Shown here in pieces: positions 1 through 5,407 of a stretch of 13,502 bases of DNA (positions are counted from its first letter, which is position 1; each line of letters starts with the position of its first letter). The translations under genes and the position numbers were made by a program. Below the pieces are notes generated by a model, which did no database searches, was not told the DNA's origin, and saw nothing but the letters and a program-made list of their open reading frames with translations. Source of the DNA: Desulfobacterales bacterium (GTDB lineage Bacteria; Desulfobacterota; Desulfobacteria; Desulfobacterales; RPRI01); contig JAUYEO010000327.1 in NCBI GenBank assembly GCA_030689795.1, forward strand, positions 1 through 13,502, in the 5' to 3' direction.

Positions 1-131
1 CGTACCAGTAAGTACGCTTCATTCCTCAAGATTCGCGCGCCTTACATAATGAGCTTTTTACTTTGCCGTCTTAATCATGACTACGAACTTATCAGTCCTG
101 TTTTTCATTTAAAAAAAAACAATAAGAAGGC

Positions 132-158
132 TTGACTCGAATTATCAATTGGTATAAG
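132..158 (+). promoter_or_regulatory. Putative sigma-70 promoter of the ferredoxin gene
   Basis: TTGACT (132-137) matches the -35 consensus at 5 of 6 positions. TATAAG (153-158) is a fair -10 box. The spacer is 15 bp, shorter than the preferred 17, which lowers confidence. Transcription would start about 70 bp before the ferredoxin ATG. Nothing else in bases 1-234 looks coding; a T-run and A-run around 100-120 could form a weak AT hairpin. Confidence 0.35.
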
Positions 159-234
159 GACTTTGCCCGATATACGAAAAAATGGCTGAGTAGACTGCTC
201 ATTGTTCAATTTTATAATTAAAGGAGATAATAAA

Positions 235-423
235 ATGGCTTTTAATCCTATTGTTGATGAAGAAAAATGCCAGGGATGCGGCGAGTGTGTTGATGTTTGC
301 CCCGTTGAAGTTTTCGAATTGCAGGGTGAGAAATCTGTTGCTGTCAATGCGGAAGAATGCCTTGGCTGTGAAAGCTGTATCGAGGTTTGTGAACCCGGCG
401 CAATTACTGTTGAAGAGACATAA
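235..423 (+). CDS. Small 2[4Fe-4S] ferredoxin
   Basis: A 62-residue cytoplasmic electron carrier of the bacterial (clostridial-type) dicluster ferredoxin family. Two cysteine motifs are visible: C12-x2-C15-x2-C18-x3-C22-P and C42-x2-C45-x2-C48-x3-C52 followed by E-P. Each set of three cysteines plus the fourth of the other set is expected to bind one [4Fe-4S] cluster. The protein is acidic, as is usual for such carriers. The ATG at 235 is chosen because AAGGAG at 221-226 sits 8 bp upstream; an in-frame TTG at 202 would lack a ribosome-binding site. The gene appears monocistronic, with its own promoter and terminator. Likely partners are low-potential oxidoreductases such as pyruvate:ferredoxin oxidoreductase or hydrogenase, but the neighbours do not identify one. 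Confidence 0.95.
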   Translation: MAFNPIVDEEKCQGCGECVDVCPVEVFELQGEKSVAVNAEECLGCESCIEVCEPGAITVEET

Positions 424-428
424 TATTT

Positions 429-475
429 TAAAGTCCCCCGGTTGATCTGCCGTATCATGCAGCCGGGGGACTTTA
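429..475 (+). terminator. Hairpin terminator after the ferredoxin gene
   Basis: A perfect 13-bp inverted repeat (429-441 with 463-475, core AGTCCCCCGG / CCGGGGGACT) with a 21-nt loop begins 5 bp after the ferredoxin stop. There is only a short T-run (472-474) at the 3' side, so it is not an ideal intrinsic terminator. On the minus strand the stem is followed by TTTAAAATATTA, so it could act in either direction. Its last bases touch the next palindrome. Confidence 0.55.
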
Positions 476-532
476 GTACCTTAGAAATAATTTTCTGCGC
501 GTTTCCGGCAGAAAATTATTTCGTGAAGGTAC
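473..532. repeat. 60-bp dispersed palindrome, copy 1
   Basis: A nested hairpin. The outer arms are GTACCTT (476-482) and AAGGTAC (526-532). The inner arms are a perfect 15-bp pair, 484-498 and 508-522, around a 9-nt loop. The arms are separated by an asymmetric internal bulge (A against GTG). Bases 473-531 match 13444-13502 with a single difference (C506 against T13477), in the same orientation. This shows a dispersed repeat family rather than a local terminator. It carries no coding sequence. It may be a REP/MITE-type element mobilised in trans; that is inference. Confidence 0.85.
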
Positions 533-652
533 TTATCCCGTTTATCGGGGTTAGAAGCCGTTACGAAATAACTAGTGCATTTCAGACTTTTTTGTTACGG
601 CTCCTTATGCCGATTTTCCATCCGGATTGTTTTCAACCGGTCAAAAAAGACT

Positions 653-1960
653 ATGGCTCCATCAAAACCTGCAAAATATCCTTGTTCAGCATTTGTAAGA
701 CAGCAACTCACCTGTTCCCCCGTAAAAGATATTCCTGATTCTGTTACTGCCGCACTTTCATCTCTTTTTTCACGCAATTTTAAACATGGAGAAACCGTTG
801 CGGTTGCTGTCGGCAGCAGGGGAATAGATAAGATAAATTTCGTTGTTTATCATTGTGTCAGATATCTTGAAAAGATGGGATTAAAGCCTTTTATAATTCC
901 TGCCATGGGAAGTCATGGGGGGGCGACGGCCGAAGGGCAGAGAAAAGTGCTTGAGAAGCTTGGGATTGCCGGATCTGAAATCGGAGTTCCGGTTTTTCCG
1001 GATATGGAAACAGAAAGTATCGGGAAGCTGCCGTGCGGTTTGAATATCCATATTTCAAAAAGAGCTCTTCTGGCCGATCATGTTGTGGTGATAAACAGGA
1101 TAAAGCCTCATACGAAATTCAGGGCGGAAATAGAAAGCGGGCTTTCCAAAATGCTGACGATAGGGCTCGGGAAGGCGGAAGGCGCTGCAGCTTTCCACAA
1201 CTTTGCAGTCAGGCACGGGTTTGGGATTATTGAAGAGGCGGCAGGTATCGTCCTCAAAAATATCAGACTCCTGTTCGGGCTTGCTCTCCTTGAGGACGGG
1301 TATGGAAATCTTTCGAAAATCGAGGCCGTTCCGCCTTCCGCTCTTATCGGCCGTGAAAAAGAGCTTCTCAAGGATGCCAGGAAAATGATAGGAAGCATCC
1401 CGTTTGATTCTCTGGATCTTCTGATTGTCGATTTGTTCGGAAAAGATATAAGCGGCATAGGGATGGATTCAAACATTACAGGGCGTCACAGGGATATCGT
1501 GGGGGATTTTTATGTCTCTCCTCATGCAAAGCGCATTTTTGTGAGGGATTTATCTCCCGGTTCGGATGGAAACGGAAACGGCATAGGTCTTGCCGACATA
1601 ACGACAACCCGTCTTGTGAACAGTCTCGATATGGAGAAGACTTACGCTAATGCCATAGCCGCAATTTCACCCGAAAAAGCGGCTATTCCTGTTCATTTTG
1701 ATACAGACCGCAAATGCCTTGATGCCTGCGCCAAAACACTTGGTCTCGATTCGATGAAAAATGCAAGAGTAGTAAGGATCAAAAGCACAAAAAGCCTTGA
1801 GCATATCCAGGTTTCGAAGGCGCTCGAACCCGAGATTGAATCAAACCAGGATATTAAAAGGGTTTCCCCGTGGGAGCCCTTTAAGTTTGATGAAAATGAT
1901 AACCTGCTCCCGTTTCCGTCCCCGGATTTCTTCCTGGTAAATGGTGCTAATTTCTTATAG
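653..1960 (+). CDS. LarA-like (DUF2088, lactate racemase N-terminal domain) protein
   Basis: A 435-residue cytoplasmic protein resembling nickel-dependent lactate racemase LarA and its homologues, which racemise or epimerise 2-hydroxyacids using a nickel-pincer nucleotide. Visible landmarks: GSRG at 54-57, G-S-H88-G-G, K-P-H153, G-L-S-K166 and F-H182-N. By position these match the LarA cofactor and catalytic residues (two nickel-ligand histidines, the lysine that binds the pincer, and the catalytic histidine after the N-terminal signature), so activity is plausible. The length is similar to LarA (about 425). The ATG at 653 is chosen because homology-like sequence begins soon after; an extension to 575 would add basic, cysteine-rich residues without a ribosome-binding site, though the site before 653 is also weak. 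No larB, larC or larE cofactor-synthesis gene is in the window. The substrate is unknown. Confidence 0.8.
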   Translation: MAPSKPAKYPCSAFVRQQLTCSPVKDIPDSVTAALSSLFSRNFKHGETVAVAVGSRGIDKINFVVYHCVRYLEKMGLKPFIIPAMGSHGGATAEGQRKVLEKLGIAGSEIGVPVFPDMETESIGKLPCGLNIHISKRALLADHVVVINRIKPHTKFRAEIESGLSKMLTIGLGKAEGAAAFHNFAVRHGFGIIEEAAGIVLKNIRLLFGLALLEDGYGNLSKIEAVPPSALIGREKELLKDARKMIGSIPFDSLDLLIVDLFGKDISGIGMDSNITGRHRDIVGDFYVSPHAKRIFVRDLSPGSDGNGNGIGLADITTTRLVNSLDMEKTYANAIAAISPEKAAIPVHFDTDRKCLDACAKTLGLDSMKNARVVRIKSTKSLEHIQVSKALEPEIESNQDIKRVSPWEPFKFDENDNLLPFPSPDFFLVNGANFL

Positions 1961-2005
1961 TCCCATGATTCTCGTTGCAAATTCTCCCAAAAGATTGATA
2001 ATAAA

Positions 2006-2138
2006 GAGCCAACTGCAAAAGTCGTCATTCCCGTGCAAACGGGAATCCAGAAATTTTTGCAACATATTGAAAAGACTGGATTCCCACTTTCGTGGGAATG
2101 ACAAATTCTTCTCTTTTTAGGACTTTTGCAATTGGCTC
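2006..2138. repeat. 133-bp composite palindrome with two dRS3-format units
   Basis: The outer arms 2006-2023 and 2121-2138 pair at 17 of 18 positions. Inside lie two inverted copies of a 27-bp module (2024-2050 and 2076-2102), each with its own small palindrome: ATTCCC-N8-GGGAAT at 2027-2046 and 2080-2099. The middle and right spacers are AT-rich. It occupies the intergenic space between the LarA-like gene and the 110-aa gene. No transposase is encoded. It looks like a MITE-type or REP-type composite; what mobilises it is unknown. Together with the next element it fills most of the 347-bp gap 1961-2307, in which I see no gene. Confidence 0.8.
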
Positions 2139-2167
2139 ATAAGGTATACTTGTTTAATAAAGTCGAC

Positions 2168-2271
2168 GGTTTCTTAAAAAGTCGAAAATCCCGTCACTCT
2201 CGTGAAAATCCGCCGCGGCGGACTTCCGCTGGAATGACGAAAAAGGAAAAATACGGACTTTTTACGAATCC
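2168..2271. repeat. 104-bp palindromic element with GC-rich core
   Basis: The terminal arms 2168-2183 and 2256-2271 pair at 14 of 16 positions; the right arm reads GACTTTTTACGAATCC. The core contains a perfect 14-bp palindrome, TCCGCCGCGGCGGA, at 2209-2222. It is flanked by decayed GTCA-C/T-T...AATGAC arms (starting 2193 and ending 2238) related to the module of the previous element. It lies 36 bp before the ATG of the 110-aa gene, so it could affect that gene's transcript. Confidence 0.7.
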
Positions 2272-2307
2272 ATCATTGTTAATGTTTTCGTAAACAGGTA
2301 ATTTAAT

Positions 2308-2640
2308 ATGAAACAATATATTATTGACGAGTTAAGATACAACGACTATGAAAAGGTGAAGTTATACCTTGATGAGAACCTGGGAGCTTCGGAAATCGGC
2401 GGGATTTACTGGTTGCCGATTGATAAAGAGATAATGACAGGTGAACAGGCAGCTCATACTGAATGCCTGCCGCTTTTTTTCGTTATTGACCTCAAACCGG
2501 AGCTTATTTCCTGCGAGCTTCTTGTGCGTACGAAAAAACGGATCAAATGCAGCTGCATTGACTATGCCACTGAAAAACAGCGGAACTGGCTTATTCAATA
2601 TACTGATGATATGCTCAAGCAGCTTGAAATTTCGATATGA
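2308..2640 (+). CDS. Hypothetical protein, 110 aa
   Basis: I do not recognise this protein. It is a soluble, mixed alpha/beta-looking sequence with no signal peptide or membrane segment. It contains W35-L-P-I-D and a strand-like segment C53-L-P-L-F-F-V-I-D, followed by C69, C80 and C82, then a helical C-terminus. The cysteines do not form a convincing metal site. The segment IKCSCIDYAT followed by WLIQYTDDML suggests a small conserved globular domain. The ATG at 2308 has only a weak ribosome-binding site (CAGGTAAT). The gene is isolated, with a palindromic element before it and another starting at its stop codon. Codon use is in keeping with its neighbours, and there are no internal stops in 333 bp, which supports a real gene. 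Confidence 0.7.
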   Translation: MKQYIIDELRYNDYEKVKLYLDENLGASEIGGIYWLPIDKEIMTGEQAAHTECLPLFFVIDLKPELISCELLVRTKKRIKCSCIDYATEKQRNWLIQYTDDMLKQLEISI

Positions 2641-2641
2641 T

Positions 2642-2777
2642 GGTTTCGAAAAAGTTCAAATTTTACCACGAAGGCCACGAAGAAAGAGATAGAATTTATA
2701 ATGTTTTCAGCTTCGCGTCCTTCGTGCTCTTCGTGGTTTAAAAAAAAGTAGTAAGATTTTACGACTTTTTACGAAAA
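2642..2777. repeat. Palindromic element with CCACGAAG-type repeats
   Basis: The inner arms, 2665-2682 and 2711-2738, are built from short iterated units (ACCACGAAG, CCACGAAG and their complements) and form a long imperfect hairpin. The outer arms, near 2644-2657 (TTTCGAAAAAGTTC) and 2761-2777 (GACTTTTTACGAAAA core), resemble the terminal arms of the element at 2168-2271 although the cores differ. It begins right after the stop of the 110-aa gene and fills most of the gap to the acyltransferase gene. It could also act as a transcription stop. Confidence 0.65.
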
Positions 2778-2813
2778 TATCGATAATGCTTTTCAAAAAT
2801 TTCGGGAAATGAC

Positions 2814-3533
2814 ATGTTAATGACCGCGGCTATTCTTGTATGGATTGTGCTGGCAACTGTTCTTTTCGGAATATTGGCGATCTTTGCATCCTTTGTCGAT
2901 ATGAAGGGGCGCCTCCCGCACAAGGTTGCCGGTATATGGGCGCGGTCCATACTGGCCTTAAGCCCCATAGAATTGACGGTTAAAGGCCTTTCGAATATAG
3001 ATCCGGCGAAGTCTTACGTTTGTATGTCCAATCACCAGAGCAACTATGATATTCCTATTCTTTTAGGACGTCTTCCGGTTCAGTTCAGATGGCTTGCAAA
3101 AATAGAGCTTTTCCGTATACCGCTCTTCGGGTATGCGATGAAAAGGGCCGGGTATATCTGCATAGACCGTTCAAACCGGGAATCAGCCTTTGAAAGTCTG
3201 AAAAAGGCTGCCGGAATAATAAGAAACGGCGTTTCCGTCATGATTTTTCCCGAAGGAACCAGAAGCAGTGACGGCAATATAGGTTCCTTTAAAAAAGGCG
3301 GGTTTGTTCTTGCGATTGAGTCGGGTGTCCCGATTCTGCCGATTATTATCCTGGGCACATTTTCAGTCATGTCAAGAAGCAGGCTCCTCATTAAACCCGG
3401 CAAGGTTACCCTTGAAATACTGGAACCGGTGGAGACCTCAGGTTTTACAAAAGAAACCAAGGATGAGCTTATGGAAAAGATCAAAAATATTATGTGTGAA
3501 TCCGTTGATAAGAAAAAGAAGGATATTTTGTGA
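2814..3533 (+). CDS. plsC: 1-acyl-sn-glycerol-3-phosphate acyltransferase family (PlsC-like)
   Basis: A 239-residue membrane-associated acyltransferase. The family transfers an acyl group to lysophosphatidic acid, giving phosphatidic acid for membrane phospholipids. Seen in the sequence: a hydrophobic N-terminal segment (about 4-28) that would anchor it to the inner membrane; the catalytic motif N-H74-x4-D79 (block I); a block II-like region around 92-118; F-P-E-G-T-R at 145-150 (block III, phosphate binding); and the V-P-I-L-P segment near 172-176 (block IV). The length is typical. The ATG at 2814 follows a weak GGGA; the ATG at 2820 is an alternative. The stop overlaps the start of the RNase J gene (TGATG), so the two genes are probably co-translated. 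Assignment to the main PlsC rather than a side-branch acyltransferase (for example ornithine lipid synthesis) is likely but not proven. Confidence 0.88.
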   Translation: MLMTAAILVWIVLATVLFGILAIFASFVDMKGRLPHKVAGIWARSILALSPIELTVKGLSNIDPAKSYVCMSNHQSNYDIPILLGRLPVQFRWLAKIELFRIPLFGYAMKRAGYICIDRSNRESAFESLKKAAGIIRNGVSVMIFPEGTRSSDGNIGSFKKGGFVLAIESGVPILPIIILGTFSVMSRSRLLIKPGKVTLEILEPVETSGFTKETKDELMEKIKNIMCESVDKKKKDIL

Positions 3534-5182
3534 TGTTAAAAATCATTCCTCTCGGCGGGCTTGGTGAAATCGGCCTTAATATGATGGCTTTTGAGTATGA
3601 CGACTCGATATTCGTGGTTGATGCCGGGCTCATGTTTCCTGAAGATTACATGCTGGGAGTCGATTTTGTAATTCCCGACATGCTCTACCTGAAGCAGAAC
3701 AAGCTGAGGATACTCGGAATAGTGTTGACACATGCCCATGAAGATCATATCGGCGCGCTTCCGTATCTGCTGAAAGATATCAATGTGCCTGTTTTCGGCA
3801 CCCCGTTTACACTCGGGCTTGTCCGTCACAAGCTTGAGGAGTCCGGCCTTCTTGCATCGGCTTCTTTGTATGAAATTTCACCCGGAGAAAAACTGAAGCT
3901 CGGTTCATTTGAAATTGAGTTTATAAGGGTCGGCCACAGCGTGATTGACGGAGTCGGACTTGCGATAAGGACCCCTTTAGGGCTGATTATTCATACGGGT
4001 GATTTTAAAATCAGCCACACATCCATGGACGGGATGATGACCGATGTTCACAGCTTCGCGCGTTGCGGAGGTGAGGGGGTTTTATGCCTTCTTTCCGATT
4101 CGACAAACATTGAGAAAGAGGGTTATACTATTTCCGCAAAGGAGATCGGCGAAACTCTCGCAAGGATTACGACGGGGTGCAAAGGGAGGGTAATCATCGC
4201 CCTTTTTGCTTCCAATATCGCAAGGATCCGGCAGATAGTCAATATCGCAAAAGAGAGAGATAAAAAGATTATTTTCAACGGCAGAAGCATTGAGATAAGC
4301 GTCGGCATTGCAAAAGATCTCGGCTATCTGAAAGTGCCCGATGGGCTCGAGATAGACATGAACCAGATAAACGAATTTTCAGATGACGAAATAATCATGA
4401 TTACCACCGGCAGCCAGGGGGAACCATTGTCCGTCCTTGCGCGTATGGCGGCCGGTACGCACAAACAGATAGCTGTGAAAAAAAATGATACTGTTATTCT
4501 TTCTTCCAAGTTTATTCCGGGAAACGAGAAAGCCATAACCAATATCATCAACAAGCTTTATAAACGCGGGGCGGATGTAATATATGAAAAAATATCGAAT
4601 ATCCATGTATCGGGGCATGCTTTCAAAGAAGAGCTGAAACTGATGATAAACCTGACAAAACCCGAATATTTTATTCCGATTCACGGAGAATACAGGCATC
4701 TGGTTCTGCATTCGCGCCTTGCTGAAGAAGTGGGAATAAAGAAGGAAAAGATACTTCTTGCTGAAAACGGACAGATAATCGAATTTGATGCTAAAGGCGG
4801 CAGGATAAAGGATGAAGTTCCGACAGGCCGTATTCTGGTTGACGGGAAGGGGATCGGGGATGTAGGAAGGAGCGTTCTTAAAGAAAGAAGGGCGCTTTCC
4901 GAAGAAGGGCTTGTGGTCGTCAATATGGCATTTGACGAGGAGACCGGAATTATCGTTTACGGGCCTGAGATAGTTTCGAGGGGTTTTGTTTTTGAAACGG
5001 AAACCGGGCATCTTCTCGAGGATGCAAAATGTGTTATTCTTGAAATAGTAGATGAGATAACTCCCGATGTGCCGGACAGGGTCAATAAAATAAGATCCAA
5101 AGTGCAAATAGCTTTAAGAAAATATTTTAATTTCGCGATAAAACGGCGGCCGGTTATTCTGCCCTTTATTGTTGAGATATAG
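3533..5182 (+). CDS. rnj: Ribonuclease J
   Basis: A 549-residue cytoplasmic metallo-beta-lactamase/beta-CASP ribonuclease with 5'-3' exonuclease and endonuclease activity, acting in mRNA decay and rRNA maturation. Seen: N-terminal P-L-G-G-L-G-E-I-G; the zinc motif T-H67-A-H69-E-D71-H72; metal ligands H135 (VGHSVID) and D157 (HTGDF); beta-CASP motifs H358-V-S-G-H362 and P-I-H384-G-E-Y-R; and a C-terminal domain from about residue 440 as in full-length RNase J (usually about 555 aa). The ATG at 3533 is chosen: AAGGA at 3519-3523 lies 9 bp upstream. The GTG at 3530 is an in-frame alternative that adds one residue. It overlaps the plsC-like stop by one base. No convincing terminator follows; the next gene starts 225 bp later across a G-rich spacer, so read-through into ftsK is possible. 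Confidence 0.95.
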   Translation: MLKIIPLGGLGEIGLNMMAFEYDDSIFVVDAGLMFPEDYMLGVDFVIPDMLYLKQNKLRILGIVLTHAHEDHIGALPYLLKDINVPVFGTPFTLGLVRHKLEESGLLASASLYEISPGEKLKLGSFEIEFIRVGHSVIDGVGLAIRTPLGLIIHTGDFKISHTSMDGMMTDVHSFARCGGEGVLCLLSDSTNIEKEGYTISAKEIGETLARITTGCKGRVIIALFASNIARIRQIVNIAKERDKKIIFNGRSIEISVGIAKDLGYLKVPDGLEIDMNQINEFSDDEIIMITTGSQGEPLSVLARMAAGTHKQIAVKKNDTVILSSKFIPGNEKAITNIINKLYKRGADVIYEKISNIHVSGHAFKEELKLMINLTKPEYFIPIHGEYRHLVLHSRLAEEVGIKKEKILLAENGQIIEFDAKGGRIKDEVPTGRILVDGKGIGDVGRSVLKERRALSEEGLVVVNMAFDEETGIIVYGPEIVSRGFVFETETGHLLEDAKCVILEIVDEITPDVPDRVNKIRSKVQIALRKYFNFAIKRRPVILPFIVEI

Positions 5183-5196
5183 AAGGCCGTCCGGGG

Positions 5197-5280
5197 GCCA
5201 GGGGATCAGGGATCAGGGATCGGGGAACAGGGGGTAACAATTAGCGAACAGGGATCAGTAGTCGGGGGGCAGGGAGCAGG
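5197..5280 (+). repeat. G-rich short tandem repeats between rnj and ftsK
   Basis: Three 7-bp units GGGATCA/GGGATCG run from 5202 to 5222, followed by degenerate variants (GGGGAACA, GGGATCAGTAGTC, GGGAGCAGG). Runs of three to six G lie every few bases on the plus strand, so a G-quadruplex could form. A second low-complexity patch near 5350-5364 contains TTCGAA twice. The 225-bp gap 5183-5407 holds no gene that I can support; its A/G-rich end leads into the ftsK start. Confidence 0.7.
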
Positions 5281-5407
5281 CAAGGCATAGGGGTTGTGAG
5301 TCGGGAGGGTTTTTCACTTGAACCCTCGAATCCTTTGTTTCAACGATGTGCGACATTCGAAATTCGAAGTACGAGTGAGGCGAGAGGCGAAAGGCAGGAC
5401 AATTAAT

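Noticed and set aside
105..458. A 117-codon minus-strand frame across the ferredoxin gene
   Set aside because: It covers the ferredoxin, its promoter and the terminator hairpin, which are all better supported. The translation ends in a run of phenylalanines from the poly-A tract.
575..652. A 26-residue N-terminal extension of the LarA-like protein
   Set aside because: The extension is rich in Arg, Cys and Phe, lacks a ribosome-binding site, overlaps palindrome-flanking DNA, and does not look like a signal peptide; the ATG at 653 fits family length better.
4379..5107. A 242-codon open frame antisense to RNase J
   Set aside because: It lies wholly inside a well-supported gene on the other strand, has a low-complexity, Phe/Tyr-rich translation with no recognisable domain, and has no ribosome-binding site. 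It is a shadow frame.
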